Shown: positions 28,987 through 43,088 of the stretch, piece by piece
Layout: each line of letters begins with the position of its first letter
How positions within the stretch are numbered: position 1 is the stretch's first letter
DNA from: Rhodanobacter sp.
GTDB lineage: Bacteria > Pseudomonadota > Gammaproteobacteria > Xanthomonadales > Rhodanobacteraceae
Length of the DNA stretch: 64,000 nucleotides
Direction: 5' to 3'
Assembly: GCA_030148505.1 (NCBI GenBank)
Contig: JASBTI010000016.1
Span: 124,001 to 188,000 of the forward strand
The notes under the pieces: model-generated
What the model was told of the DNA's origin: nothing
Database searches by the model: none
The model's input: the letters and a program-made list of their open reading frames with translations, nothing else
Translations under genes and position numbers: made by a program

Positions 28987-30087
28987 ATGCAATTCAGCAT
29001 TCAACGAGAAGCGTTGCTCAAACCATTGCAGCAAGTCGTTGGCGTCGTCGAACGCCGGCAAACTTTGCCCGTGCTTGCCAATTTGCTGGTGAAGGCCGGT
29101 AAAGGAACCGTATCCTTGACGGGAACCGATCTTGAAGTCGAAATGATTGCAACAACCGGGGCCGATACGTCTGTCGAAGGCGAAATTACGATTCCCGCGC
29201 GCAAGCTGTTCGACATCGTCCGGGCCCTGCCTGATGGCGCGAAAATTGATTTAAAGTTGAACGGCGACCGCATCGCGCTGAATGCGGGCCGCAGCCGTTT
29301 TACCTTGACTACCTTGCCGGCCAGCGAGTTTCCCACGGTCGATGAGATCGAGCTGGTGGAAAAGGTGAGCTTGCCGGAAGAAGCTCTTCGCGAGCTGATG
29401 GAGCGTACCGCCTTTGCCATGGCCAATCAGGACGTCCGTTACTACCTCAACGGCATGTTGCTGGATCTGCAGGAACATACCCTGCGCTGCGTAGCCACCG
29501 ATGGACATCGTCTGGCCATGAAGCAGACGGAGTTGGAGAGCTCGGTGAGCTCACGACGCCAGATCATCATTCCCCGCAAAGGCATCAATGAACTGATTGG
29601 TTTGCTGGAGAGTGGCGACGGTGTGGTCGAATTGGAGTTTGGGCGCAATCACCTTCGGGTCAGGCGTGGTGACGTGGTCTTTACCTCCAAACTGATTGAT
29701 GGAAGGTTTCCGGATTACGAGGCGGTGATTCCCCTGGGGGCAGACAAGACAGCAACCTTGGACCGGGAGATTCTACGTGGCGCCTTGCAGCGTGCAGCCA
29801 TTCTTTCCAACGAGAAATACCGTGGCGTCCGATTGGAGTTGTCGCCGGGGAAGTTGCGTATCGTGGCGCATAACCCGGAACAGGAAGAAGCGGTGGAAGA
29901 GGTCGAAGCGGACACCCACGTTTCGGATCTCGCGGTGGGTTTCAACGTGGGCTACCTTCTCGATGCGTTGGCAGCCTTGCGGGGCGACAAGGCGAAATTG
30001 AGCCTTCGTGATGCGCAATCGAGTTGCCTGATGCAGGAGAGTGACAGCGAAGACGCCCGCCACGTGATCATGCCGCTGCGACTCTGA
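28987..30087 (+). CDS. dnaN: DNA polymerase III beta sliding clamp
   Basis: Ring-shaped processivity clamp. The 366-residue product begins MQFSIQREALLKPLQQV and shows the threefold repeated clamp fold, with PVLANLLVKAG, RYYLNGMLLDL and TDGHRLA. It ends HVIMPLRL, the usual C-terminus. AAAGGGAAG precedes the ATG. It follows oriC and precedes recF. Confidence 0.97.
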   Translation: MQFSIQREALLKPLQQVVGVVERRQTLPVLANLLVKAGKGTVSLTGTDLEVEMIATTGADTSVEGEITIPARKLFDIVRALPDGAKIDLKLNGDRIALNAGRSRFTLTTLPASEFPTVDEIELVEKVSLPEEALRELMERTAFAMANQDVRYYLNGMLLDLQEHTLRCVATDGHRLAMKQTELESSVSSRRQIIIPRKGINELIGLLESGDGVVELEFGRNHLRVRRGDVVFTSKLIDGRFPDYEAVIPLGADKTATLDREILRGALQRAAILSNEKYRGVRLELSPGKLRIVAHNPEQEEAVEEVEADTHVSDLAVGFNVGYLLDALAALRGDKAKLSLRDAQSSCLMQESDSEDARHVIMPLRL

Positions 30088-30125
30088 CGTCGCCGCATGG
30101 TCTTCATCCTGTACTGGGTGTGCAG

Positions 30126-30161
30126 GCAGCGCCGGGATCCCGCAGGGATTGCCGGCGCTGC
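30126..30161 (+). terminator. Two-tier hairpin between dnaN and recF
   Basis: A 10-bp stem GCAGCGCCGG/CCGGCGCTGC (30126-30135, 30152-30161) encloses an inner ATCCC/GGGAT stem. TGTTTGTG follows rather than a clean T-run. It ends 20 bases before the recF GTG and may lower transcription into recF. Confidence 0.5.
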
Positions 30162-30181
30162 TGTTTGTGGGGAGCGCTGCT

Positions 30182-33774
<3,593 letters not shown>

Positions 33775-34128
33775 GTAGCTTTGGCTGCCTTGGCCGCCCA
33801 GACGACGTCCACGGGCGTTAAGGTGGAAAAGGCTCTTGAAGTGGATGCCGGCCGCTTAAGTTCAGGGCTGCACCTTGCTGAACGTGGCACGTCTGTTCCC
33901 GGTGGCACTAGCCTCACGTCTCGCGCCGTGCTGGGCATAGCCTCCGCAAAAAGGGCGTGAAATCGATTGCATTATCACGATAAAAATCCTTCTTGTTATC
34001 CAACATATTGATTTTTAACAACCTTTGATACTGCACCGCAACTTGTTATCGTGACCCGGCTCAGGTTACGCTTCGTTATTCCCCCCGCATCGCACGCGAT
34101 GCGTGTACGTCGATTAGTGAGGATCACC
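33775..34128. other. gyrB-TPR intergenic region with paired repeats
   Basis: No gene is seen in these 354 bases. The right part is AT-rich and holds an inverted repeat, TCACGATAA (33975-33983) and TTATCGTGA (34046-34054). A direct repeat CTTGTTATC (33992-34000 and 34042-34050) also occurs there. They lie 75-155 bases before the TPR gene and could be operators for an unidentified regulator. Confidence 0.5.
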
Positions 34129-35421
34129 ATGAAGCATGCCCAAGGGTTCACTGTGCTGGCTAGCGCCGTCCTGTTTCTCGGCTTGGCCAGCAGTCCGGCA
34201 ATGGCGCGCGACAATCATTCGGGCAAGGGCAAGCAGCAACTGCAATATCCCGACACGACACGGGTGGCGCCCAAGCTAGATCTGCGCAGCGCCAAGGAAC
34301 AGAAGGCATTGAATGAGGGTCTGGACGCCGTCAACAACGGCGACAAGGCCAAGGCCGAGCAGTTGCTGCAACCGATCGTCAAGGACAGCAAGAGCAAATA
34401 TGCGCAAGCGCTGGCGTTACAGGGCTTGGCCAGCCTCAGCTACAAGGAGGGCGACATCAAGGCGGCCATTCCCCTACTGCAGCGTTCGCTGGCCTTGGGT
34501 GTGATGCCGAACGACACCTACTTCCAGCTTGAGTACATGCTCGCTCAATTTCAGCTCGCCGATCAGCAATACCAGGCATCTCTGAACACCATTGCGAAAT
34601 GGCGCGCTGAAGGCAAGAAGGAAACCGCCGACTCGTATGCGCTTGAAGGCAATGCCTACTACCGCCTGGGCAAGTACAAGCAAGCCATCGCCGCGATCGA
34701 AAAAGCCAAGTCGCTGACCGACAAACCGAATGAAAACTGGAATCAGATCCTGATGGCCAGTTATTCCGAATCCGGCCAAGGCGACAAGGCATCACAGCTC
34801 GCCGAGCAACAGTACGCCGCGAACCCCAACGATCCGAATGCGCTCAATAACGCCGTTGCGGTGCTGATGCAGGCCAACAAGTACCCGCAAGCCATCCAGT
34901 TGATGGAAAAGGCTCGGGCCAGTGGTGCTCTCAAAAAGGAAAGCGGCTACGTGAACCTGGCCAAGCTTTACCTGATCACCGGCCAGAACAGCGCTGATCC
35001 CAAGCCCAACGCGCTAAAGGCAGAGCAGGTGCTGAAGCAAGGCATGAGCCAAGGTGTGGTTCCGGCAAGTTCCGACAATTACATGTTGCTGGGTGAAGCT
35101 GCTGAATTAGCCGACCAGACCAAGGCTGCCCTGGCCGCCTACACCAAGGCCGTCGCCGGTGCCAGTAACGGTGAGGCCGCCATGCGTGCCGGCCATTTGC
35201 TGCTCACCGAGAACAAATATCGCGACGCCCGCAGCATGCTGAAGCAAAGCATCGCGAAGGGTGTCAAACACATGGGTACCGCCTACATGCTTCTCGCGGA
35301 ATCCGAGCGCGGGCTGAAAAACAAACCTGCGGCGATTGCGGCGATGCGGATGGCCGCAAAGCAGCCTGAAACGGCTGCGAAGGCCGAGGCGTGGCTGAAA
35401 AAGGCAGGCGCCGGCAAATAG
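34129..35421 (+). CDS. Secreted TPR-repeat protein
   Basis: A 430-residue protein with a signal peptide (ASAVLFLGLASSPAMA, cleavage likely after AMA). The rest is mostly alpha-helical tetratricopeptide-like repeats, for example ALQGLASLSYKEGDIKAAIPL, ALEGNAYYRLGKYKQAIAAI and LNNAVAVLMQANKYPQAIQL. It should act as a periplasmic scaffold. Its place before tonB-exbBD, known also in Xanthomonas, suggests a link to TonB energy coupling, but this is inference. The ATG at 34129 follows GTGAGGATC. Confidence 0.88.
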   Translation: MKHAQGFTVLASAVLFLGLASSPAMARDNHSGKGKQQLQYPDTTRVAPKLDLRSAKEQKALNEGLDAVNNGDKAKAEQLLQPIVKDSKSKYAQALALQGLASLSYKEGDIKAAIPLLQRSLALGVMPNDTYFQLEYMLAQFQLADQQYQASLNTIAKWRAEGKKETADSYALEGNAYYRLGKYKQAIAAIEKAKSLTDKPNENWNQILMASYSESGQGDKASQLAEQQYAANPNDPNALNNAVAVLMQANKYPQAIQLMEKARASGALKKESGYVNLAKLYLITGQNSADPKPNALKAEQVLKQGMSQGVVPASSDNYMLLGEAAELADQTKAALAAYTKAVAGASNGEAAMRAGHLLLTENKYRDARSMLKQSIAKGVKHMGTAYMLLAESERGLKNKPAAIAAMRMAAKQPETAAKAEAWLKKAGAGK

Positions 35422-35622
35422 GTCCGGTGAGGTCATGTAGCGGGCGGATGGATGTCCATTTATCTGCCCTATAACTGCTATACAATAGCCACCTTCTGTT
35501 GTACCGTTGAAAACCTTTTCCTGCGTCTCCACAGCGGCGAGTTCCGTCCAGGCATCAGACGGTTTCGGGCCACGCCCTGCGGCAACGTTATTTTCCGATT
35601 GACTAGCTCCAGACAGTGAAAG

Positions 35623-36255
<633 letters not shown>

Positions 36256-36312
36256 TCACACTTTCGTCGATTACGGTTTATAGTTCACGCTTGACTTTCC
36301 TAGGGTAGCGTT

Positions 36313-37080
36313 ATGTTCCTACAGACTCCTGCAATTGCCGACGCCGCTCAGGCCGTCGGAGGCAATACCAACGCCGAAGCCATGAAGCAGATGGGCTTCG
36401 CCAACCTCGCGCAAAATTTCGACCCCCTGGGTTGGATTGTTTTCATAACGCTGGTGGTGATGTCGTTTGCGTCCTGGTATTTCATCATCGCCAACGCCAT
36501 CCGCAATACCATGGTGCGTTCGCGTGCCGACGGCGTGATCGACGGCTTCTGGAACCAGAGTTCCACCCAGGACGCGATCCGTGAGCTGGAAGCCCAGCCC
36601 AAGGGCGAACCGTTCTCGAAGATCGCACTCGACGCGGCTTCCGCGGTTGCCCATCACCAGCAGGCAAGCTCCGGTACCGGTGGTCGTCTGGCGGAATCGC
36701 TGAGCCGCTCGGAATTCATCGATCGCGCCCTGCGTCAGGCCGTCGCCCGTGAAAGCCTGCGGCTGGAAGGGGGTCTCACCTTGCTCGCCACCGTCGGTTC
36801 GTCGGCACCGTTCGTCGGTCTGCTCGGTACGGTCTGGGGTATCTACCACGCCCTTATCGGCATTGCTGCAACCGGCAATGCGTCGATGAACGCGGTAGCC
36901 GGACCGGTGGGCGAAGCCCTGATCATGACCGCCTTCGGTCTGTTTACCGCAATTCCCGCGGTGCTCGCTTACAACTTCTTCAATCGCTCGAACCGCCTGA
37001 CCTATGCACGTTTCGACGAATTCGCGCACGACTTGCACGACTTCTTCGCCACCGGTGCACGTGTCGAAGGCCAGAAGTGA
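36313..37080 (+). CDS. exbB: Biopolymer transport protein ExbB
   Basis: Inner-membrane proton channel subunit of the TonB motor, 255 residues. Three membrane helices are visible: WIVFITLVVMSFASWYFII, LLATVGSSAPFVGLLGTVWGIYHAL and ALIMTAFGLFTAIPAVLAYNFF. The last two carry the conserved TonB-motor pore signature. It lies 57 bases after tonB and 11 bases before exbD1. Confidence 0.95.
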   Translation: MFLQTPAIADAAQAVGGNTNAEAMKQMGFANLAQNFDPLGWIVFITLVVMSFASWYFIIANAIRNTMVRSRADGVIDGFWNQSSTQDAIRELEAQPKGEPFSKIALDAASAVAHHQQASSGTGGRLAESLSRSEFIDRALRQAVARESLRLEGGLTLLATVGSSAPFVGLLGTVWGIYHALIGIAATGNASMNAVAGPVGEALIMTAFGLFTAIPAVLAYNFFNRSNRLTYARFDEFAHDLHDFFATGARVEGQK

Positions 37081-37091
37081 GGGATTGACCC

Positions 37092-37514
37092 ATGGCGATG
37101 ACTACAGGTGGCAATTCCGGCGGCCCCATGTCGGACATCAATGTCACGCCGCTGGTTGACGTGATGTTGGTGCTGCTGATCATTTTCATGATCACGGCGC
37201 CTCTGATGTCGCATACCGTCACGATCCAGTTGCCGATCGCGAATCCGAAGACCAAGGTCACCGAGGTCGTGGTACCGCCGCTGGATCTGGCCGTGAAGCA
37301 GGACGGCAGTATGTTTTTCAACGATCACCCGGTCACTGAGGCCGAGTTGAAGGCGCAGTTGGCGGTGAACGCCCAGAAGAGCCCTCAACCGGAGTTGCAG
37401 ATCCGCGCCGACAAGGCGACCGAGTTCAAGATCGTGAAGAAGATCATCAGCGACGCCAAGGCCTCCGGTATGGTGCATGTCGCCTTCATGACCACAGATG
37501 CTCCGAAGGGGTGA
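37092..37514 (+). CDS. exbD: Biopolymer transport protein ExbD (first copy)
   Basis: A 140-residue ExbD with one membrane helix. The helix carries the essential proton-binding Asp in MSDINVTPLVDVMLVLLIIF. The C-terminal periplasmic domain ends HVAFMTTDAPKG. It lies directly between exbB and a second exbD. Two ExbD genes in tandem after exbB are known from Xanthomonas, where the second has a specialised role. Confidence 0.94.
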   Translation: MAMTTGGNSGGPMSDINVTPLVDVMLVLLIIFMITAPLMSHTVTIQLPIANPKTKVTEVVVPPLDLAVKQDGSMFFNDHPVTEAELKAQLAVNAQKSPQPELQIRADKATEFKIVKKIISDAKASGMVHVAFMTTDAPKG

Positions 37515-37520
37515 TGCAAG

Positions 37521-37928
37521 ATGGCTTTTACGACCAACTCCAGCGGACCGATGGCTGACATCAATGTCACGCCGCTGGTTGATGTGATGCTGGTGCTGTT
37601 GATCATCTTCATGATCACGGCGCCGGTGCTGGCCCACCGCATCAAGGTGGACCTGCCGCAGCCGAATCCCAACGTGATCAACCCGCCGAATCCGCTGGAT
37701 CCGATTCACCTGAAGATCGACCAGGGTGGGGCGTTCTACTGGAACGGAACGCCGGTTGACGAACCCGGCTTGAAAGCCCAGCTGGCGGTGATAGCGCAGC
37801 AGACCAACCAGCCGGAAATCCAGATCGCGGCCGATGACGCGACGGCCTACCAGTACGTGGCGCAGGTACTGGCGGATGCGAAAAGCTACAACCTGACCAA
37901 GATTGGCTTTACCGATCAAGGTTATTGA
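37521..37928 (+). CDS. Biopolymer transport protein ExbD (second copy)
   Basis: A 135-residue second ExbD six bases after the first. It shares the membrane Asp motif MADINVTPLVDVMLVLLIIF almost exactly, but the periplasmic part differs (PNPNVINPPNPLDPIHLKID, IGFTDQGY). It probably arose by duplication. In Xanthomonas the corresponding exbD2 is dispensable for iron uptake but needed for plant interactions; whether that applies here is unknown. Confidence 0.92.
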   Translation: MAFTTNSSGPMADINVTPLVDVMLVLLIIFMITAPVLAHRIKVDLPQPNPNVINPPNPLDPIHLKIDQGGAFYWNGTPVDEPGLKAQLAVIAQQTNQPEIQIAADDATAYQYVAQVLADAKSYNLTKIGFTDQGY

Positions 37929-37989
37929 GCGGGGTACCGGCGCCATGCAGTAGCGCGTCTGTCACCGTCAAGGAACGAGCAGCGCAAAG

Positions 37990-38013
37990 ACCCCCGCCGT
38001 CGCGGGGGTTTTT
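37990..38013. terminator. Terminator between exbD2 and pdxJ
   Basis: A perfect 8-bp stem ACCCCCGC/GCGGGGGT with a CGTC loop, followed by TTTT on the plus strand. On the minus strand it is followed by CTTTG, so it may also stop pdxJ transcripts. Confidence 0.88.
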
Positions 38014-38030
38014 GCGTTGGGCGCGGCCGC

Positions 38031-38774
38031 TCAGCGCAGAATTTGCAGGTAGCGCCGGACGCTGACGGCTAGGCCTTGATAGAGCGCTTCGCCGATCAGC
38101 GCATGCCCGATGGAAACCTCCGCGAGGCCGGGAATCGCGGCCTTGAAGGTGCCCAGGTTGGCCTGGCTGAGATCGTGGCCGGCGTTGATGGCCAGTCCCG
38201 CTTTTTGCGCTTGCCGTGCGGTAGCCACACAGGCTTTGAGCGCAGCGGCAGGGTCTCCGGCAGCGAAGGCTTCAGCATACGGACCGGTGTAAATCTCGAC
38301 ACGGGAGGCGCCGATATCCCGGGCCAGCTCGAAACCGTCGCTTCCGGCATCCACAAACAGACTTACGCGGCAGCCCAGTTCGCGCAGCTCCTGCACGATG
38401 GGACGCAAGCGCTGCGCGTCGCGGTGAAGGTCAAAGCCATGATCCGAGGTCAGCTGCCCGTCATCGTCGGGCACCAGGGTCACCTGGGTCGGCCGAACCT
38501 CCCGGGCCAGCGCAATCAAGCCGGGATAGGCATCCCGCGGTGCGGCGAAGGGGTTTCCCTCGATGTTGTATTCGACGCGACCGCGAAGCAATGCGGCAAG
38601 CGTTCGGACGTCCTGGGGACGGATATGCCGCAGGTCCGGTCGTGGATGGACGGTGATGCCGCCGCAGCCGGCCTTGATGCAGGTCTGCGCGGCTCGGGAC
38701 AGATCGGGTTCATCGCCGCCGCGCGAATTGCGCAGCACCGCAATCTTGTTGAGATTCACACTGAGCAAGGTCAT
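38031..38774 (-). CDS. pdxJ: Pyridoxine 5'-phosphate synthase
   Basis: Condenses 3-amino-2-oxopropyl phosphate with deoxyxylulose 5-phosphate in vitamin B6 synthesis. The 247-residue TIM-barrel begins [19 protein letters not shown] and has [21 protein letters not shown] and the ending [15 protein letters not shown]. The ATG at 38774 gives the family start. It is convergent with exbD2. Confidence 0.95.
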   Translation of the reverse strand: MTLLSVNLNKIAVLRNSRGGDEPDLSRAAQTCIKAGCGGITVHPRPDLRHIRPQDVRTLAALLRGRVEYNIEGNPFAAPRDAYPGLIALAREVRPTQVTLVPDDDGQLTSDHGFDLHRDAQRLRPIVQELRELGCRVSLFVDAGSDGFELARDIGASRVEIYTGPYAEAFAAGDPAAALKACVATARQAQKAGLAINAGHDLSQANLGTFKAAIPGLAEVSIGHALIGEALYQGLAVSVRRYLQILR

Positions 38775-38824
38775 GGCAAACGGTATCACTCACGAGGCTG
38801 AAGTCAGGCGCAGCGCATGGAAGG

Positions 38825-39478
38825 CTATCGGGGTGACTCCGAACAATGCGCCGTCCAACCGTCGCTTGCAAGCTGCCACAGCTTGAGCTGACGGGGGGCG
38901 CCCCGCCAAGCCAGCGTGCCGATCAATGAGGGCATCAGGGGCAAGCGAAGCAGTTGCCATTCGGCAACCTGGCCGCCGTCGAGTCGACGCAACAACAGCT
39001 GTCCACGGACGTGTGAAATCTCGATTCTGTCCAGGCCGAACGCGATTCCCCGGCCCGTCGCTTTCAGCACCGCCTCCTTCGCCGTCCAGAGCTCGAGAAA
39101 GGCGCGTGTCCGCGCCGTTTCGCTGAGTGCCCTGAGCGCCGCGGCCTCGGCTGGCGTGAAAAAGCGCTCCGCGATATCCAATATCCGCGGTCGATGCCGC
39201 AGCCGCTCAAGATCGATGCCAGGGCGAGCGTGGCGACCGACGGCAATCAGTGCATCGCCGCCGCTGTGGGACCAGTTGAAGCCAAGTGATTGATCAAGCG
39301 GGCCTGCGAGCCCCGGCCGGCCATGGGTACCCTCGACCAAAGCCACGTCGGTGGCGTCCACGGCCAGATAGCCGGCCAATACCCTGTGCAGCATGTGGCG
39401 GCGCTGCGCGCGCTGATAAGGCACATGCCACACATGAATCTCGTCATCGCGCAGATGCTCTGCTAGGTTGTCAGACAT
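38825..39478 (-). CDS. 4'-phosphopantetheinyl transferase (Sfp type)
   Basis: Transfers phosphopantetheine from CoA to carrier proteins. The 217-residue product has the two family blocks: PGIDLERLRHR, with the Mg-binding acidic residues, and ELWTAKEAVLKATGRG (WxxKEAxxK). NWSHSGG earlier is also typical. The Sfp-type length suggests a carrier-protein activator for secondary or fatty-acid metabolism. No biosynthetic cluster is near. It is divergent from the crbS-like kinase. Confidence 0.9.
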   Translation of the reverse strand: MSDNLAEHLRDDEIHVWHVPYQRAQRRHMLHRVLAGYLAVDATDVALVEGTHGRPGLAGPLDQSLGFNWSHSGGDALIAVGRHARPGIDLERLRHRPRILDIAERFFTPAEAAALRALSETARTRAFLELWTAKEAVLKATGRGIAFGLDRIEISHVRGQLLLRRLDGGQVAEWQLLRLPLMPSLIGTLAWRGAPRQLKLWQLASDGWTAHCSESPR

Positions 39479-39596
39479 ACGGACCGAGGTGACGTGCATC
39501 TTGGCATGGTGCCGTTCGCCGGGCTTTGGCACAAGCCGCGCGGACGCGCGCCGCGCTTTCTCCAGGCTACCGGTCAACCATTACGGGAGTGAGTAC

Positions 39597-42500
39597 TTGA
39601 TCAACGGCTGGTTGCTGCTGCTGGCATCGCTGCTTTATGTCGGCTTGCTCTTTGTGGTCGCCTACGCCGGTGATCGAAGCCCGCTGTACCCGCGGCAGCC
39701 GAAGCTACGCCCGATCATCTACAGCCTTGCCATAGCGGTTTATTGTTCCTCGTGGACGTTCTACGGCGCCGTCGGTACAGCGGCGCGTGGCGGCATGGCG
39801 TATTTGCCGATCTATCTGGGGCCGATTCTGTTTTTTGTTTTTGGCTTCGGCCTGATGAAGCGACTGGTCCGTGTCGTACAGCAGCGCAACGTCACCTCGA
39901 TCGCCGACTTCATCGGCGCCCGCTTCGGAAAATCCCATGGCCTCGCCGCGCTCGTCGCGCTGATAGCGGTGATGGCCGTAGTGCCCTATATCGCCTTGCA
40001 GTTCAAAGCGGTTGCCATGTCGTTTGGGGTGCTCGATGGCGCGACGCATCACGCAGTTAGCAGTAGGGGTATCGACAGTGCGCTTTGGTGCGCGATCCTG
40101 CTCGCGCTATTCGCGATACTGTTCGGTACCCGCAGCATCGACGCGACCGAGCATCACCATGGTCTGGTGATGGCGATGGCTCTGGAGTCGCTGGTCAAGC
40201 TGGTCGCCTTCGTGGCGCTGGCGGGGTACGCCTTGTGGCAGGGTCCGGGCCTGGCTACCACCGTGAAACTGCCCTTGGAAGACTTCAGCCAGGGACTCGC
40301 TCCCGGATTCATGGCGCAGACCTTGTTGGCCCTTTGCGCGATGTTCTGCTTGCCGCGACAGTTCCAGATCGGCGCCGTAGAGTGCGAAAACCTCGGCGAC
40401 CTCAGCTGGGCCCGCTGGATGGTTCCGCTATACCTGCTGATCATCGTGCTGGCAGTGTTGCCGATCGTAGCGGCGGGCGCGCACATGCCGCTGGTACGCG
40501 ATGGCAATGCCGATGTATGGGTGCTGACTCTGCCGCTGGCCCATGGCGACCGCGGCATGGCCTTGCTGGCCTTCATCGGCGGGCTGTCGGCGGCTACTGG
40601 CATGGTGGTGGTGGCCTCGGTGGCGCTCTCGACCATGATCAGCAACGATCTGGTGATGCCGGCGTTGCTGCGCATTCGCCGCCTGCATCTGGAGCAACGC
40701 AGCGACCTTTCGCAGTTGGTACTGCGCGTGCGGCGCATCGCGATTCTCCTGCTGGCCGCGATGGCCTATGTCTATTACCGGGTGGCGGCGGACGCGGAAA
40801 ACCTTGCGGCGACCGGGCTGCTGGCCTTTGCGGCGGTGGCGCAGTTCGCGCCGGCACTGATCGCGGCGCTGTACTGGCGCGGTGCCAGCCGCGCCGGCGT
40901 GGCGTTCGGGTTGCTAGGCGGGTTTCTGGTATGGGTCTATACCATGCTCTTGCCGGCGATGAGTCCGGCGGCCCCCTGGGTGCACCTCGGTCCCTTCGGC
41001 TGGGACTGGCTGCGCCCACAGGCTCTGTTCCACCTCCGCGGATGGCATCCGGTGATGCACACCACGTTTTGGTCGCTGCTGGTGAATATCGGCTGCCTGG
41101 TGTTTTTCTCCCTGCGCTTTCGCCCCAGTCTGGAAGAACGTCTGCATGCAGCCTTGTTCGTCGATGCCTATCCGGCCATCCGCGGCGGCGCGGGCGACTG
41201 GCGTGGCCGCGTCCGGGTCGCGGATCTGCGCACCATCACCGAACGCATCGTGGGCGAACGCGGCAGTGCCCGGGCCTTTGCGGAGTACGGCGAGCATCGC
41301 GGGCAGCCGCTGAATCCAGGCGCAGTAGCCGACAAGGCCTTAATCCAGCAGACCGAGCGCCTGCTGGCCTCGGCGGTGGGGGCGGCCAATGCACGGCGCA
41401 TCCTGATGGGTGCCTTCTCCGGCAGCGGCCTGGATATCGCCGAGTCGATGGCGCTGATGGACGAGGCCTCGCAGGAGCTTCGCTTCAACCGCGAGCTGCT
41501 TGCCACTACCCTGGAAAACGTCTCTCAGGGGATCAGCGTGGTGGATGCGGAGATGCATCTGGTTGCCTGGAACCGCCGCTACCTCGAGTTGTTCGATTAC
41601 CCCGAGGGCATGGTCTACGTCGGCGTCCCGGTCGCCGATCTGATCCGTAGGAATGCCGAACTGGGCGAGTGCGGCCCCGGTGAGGTGGACGACCACGTGG
41701 CCAAGCGAATCGATCACATGCGGGCAGGCTCCTCCCACCTGTTTCAGCGCGTTCGCCCGGACGGCACGGTCATCGAGATGCGTGGCCGTGCTCTCCCGAC
41801 CGGCGGTTACGTCACCACCTATACCGACGTCACCGCATACAAGCATGCCGAGCAGGCATTGATGGAAGCCAATGAAACCCTCGAGCAACGCGTGGAGTTG
41901 CGTACCGCCGAACTTTCGGAGGCCTTGGTTGCCACTGCGCACGCGCGCCGTTCCGCCGAGGCGGCGAATGTTTCCAAGACCCGATTCCTGGCTGCGGCGA
42001 GCCACGATTTGCTGCAACCGCTGAACGCGGCCCGGCTGTTTACCTCGGCGTTGCGCCAGCATCCCGGCCTGGACCAGGAAGCCACTCAACTGGCAGAACG
42101 TATCGACGCGTCCTTCAGCGCCGCCGAGGATTTGCTGGACGCCTTGCTGGACACCTCAAGGCTGGACGCCGGTAGCTACAAGCCCGAAGTGGGTGGCATG
42201 GCGCTGGCGGAACTGTTCGAGTCGCTGAAGGCGCAGTTTGCCGTCGTGGCCGAACAGCGAGGCCTGCGCTTGCGGGTGGTGCCGACGCGGTTGGCCGTGC
42301 GCAGTGATCCTCAACTGCTGCGCCGGATCGTACAGAACTTTCTGTCCAATGCCTTGCGCTACACCCGTCAGGGCGGTGTGCTGCTCGGTGCCCGGTGCGC
42401 CGGAAACGAGGTACGCATCGAGGTGTGGGACTCCGGCCCAGGCATCGCTCCCGAACAGCGTGCAAGGATTTTCGGGGAGTTCCAGCGGCTGAATCATCCT

Positions 42501-43058
42501 TCGCCGTGGGGTGAAAAGGGACTGGGGCTGGGTTTGTCGATCTGTGATCGACTGGCCGGCATACTTGACCATCGCCTTGATCTGCGCTCGCGCCTCGGCC
42601 GGGGCAGCTGCTTCTCGATTACCGTGCCGCGTCATGCACCGGTACCGATCCGCCGTCAGCATGAGGTAAAAGGTGGCGATCCAGGTCGCCAATTACCCCT
42701 GACCGTGTTGTGCCTGGACAACGACTTGACCATCCTTGAGGGCATGCGTGCCCTGCTCGGTCGCTGGGGCGTGGATTGTCGCCTGGCGTCGGATATGGCG
42801 ACAGCGCGTGAGGAACTGGCGAGCCGCCGAATCGACGTGATGCTGGTCGACTACCATCTCGCCGACGATGTCGACGGGATCGAGGCACTGCAACAGCTTC
42901 GTGGTGAATTTGCTACGCTGCCGCCGGTGGTGATGATCACCGCTGACGGCAGCAGTGAGCTCAAGCAGCGGGCGCGAGTCCTGGGTTACCCCTTATTGCA
43001 CAAGCCGGTGCGACCGGCAGCCCTGCGCTCCCTGCTTACCGCGTTGCTGCGCCCCTAG
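39597..43058 (+). CDS. crbS: CrbS-like hybrid sensor kinase with sodium/solute symporter domain
   Basis: A 1153-residue membrane kinase. Residues 1 to ~490 form a sodium:solute symporter-like domain with about 13 helices, including VTSIADFIGARFGKSHGLAA. A PAS domain follows near 620-740, with LENVSQGISVVDAEMHLVAWNRRYLELF. A coiled region leads to the histidine box FLAAASHDLLQPLNAARLF, the N-box NFLSNALRYT and DSGPGIAPE. A receiver with phospho-Asp in DVMLVDYHLADDVDGIEAL ends the protein. This architecture defines CrbS/MxtR, which with CrbR controls acs. The start is a TTG at 39597 after GGGAGTGAG; upstream frame residues look noncoding. Confidence 0.88.
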   Translation: MINGWLLLLASLLYVGLLFVVAYAGDRSPLYPRQPKLRPIIYSLAIAVYCSSWTFYGAVGTAARGGMAYLPIYLGPILFFVFGFGLMKRLVRVVQQRNVTSIADFIGARFGKSHGLAALVALIAVMAVVPYIALQFKAVAMSFGVLDGATHHAVSSRGIDSALWCAILLALFAILFGTRSIDATEHHHGLVMAMALESLVKLVAFVALAGYALWQGPGLATTVKLPLEDFSQGLAPGFMAQTLLALCAMFCLPRQFQIGAVECENLGDLSWARWMVPLYLLIIVLAVLPIVAAGAHMPLVRDGNADVWVLTLPLAHGDRGMALLAFIGGLSAATGMVVVASVALSTMISNDLVMPALLRIRRLHLEQRSDLSQLVLRVRRIAILLLAAMAYVYYRVAADAENLAATGLLAFAAVAQFAPALIAALYWRGASRAGVAFGLLGGFLVWVYTMLLPAMSPAAPWVHLGPFGWDWLRPQALFHLRGWHPVMHTTFWSLLVNIGCLVFFSLRFRPSLEERLHAALFVDAYPAIRGGAGDWRGRVRVADLRTITERIVGERGSARAFAEYGEHRGQPLNPGAVADKALIQQTERLLASAVGAANARRILMGAFSGSGLDIAESMALMDEASQELRFNRELLATTLENVSQGISVVDAEMHLVAWNRRYLELFDYPEGMVYVGVPVADLIRRNAELGECGPGEVDDHVAKRIDHMRAGSSHLFQRVRPDGTVIEMRGRALPTGGYVTTYTDVTAYKHAEQALMEANETLEQRVELRTAELSEALVATAHARRSAEAANVSKTRFLAAASHDLLQPLNAARLFTSALRQHPGLDQEATQLAERIDASFSAAEDLLDALLDTSRLDAGSYKPEVGGMALAELFESLKAQFAVVAEQRGLRLRVVPTRLAVRSDPQLLRRIVQNFLSNALRYTRQGGVLLGARCAGNEVRIEVWDSGPGIAPEQRARIFGEFQRLNHPSPWGEKGLGLGLSICDRLAGILDHRLDLRSRLGRGSCFSITVPRHAPVPIRRQHEVKGGDPGRQLPLTVLCLDNDLTILEGMRALLGRWGVDCRLASDMATAREELASRRIDVMLVDYHLADDVDGIEALQQLRGEFATLPPVVMITADGSSELKQRARVLGYPLLHKPVRPAALRSLLTALLRP

Positions 43059-43059
43059 T

Positions 43060-43088
43060 GAGCCCCGGCCGTCCCCGCGCCGGGGCTC
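43060..43088. terminator. Hairpin between convergent crbS and crbR
   Basis: A perfect 10-bp stem GAGCCCCGGC/GCCGGGGCTC with a 9-base loop occupies the whole gap; its right arm reaches the crbR stop codon. No T-tract is seen on either side. Confidence 0.6.

Noticed and set aside
41340-42089. Minus-strand 249-codon frame inside the crbS-like gene
   Set aside because: It is antisense to the PAS and histidine-kinase domains and has no family resemblance.
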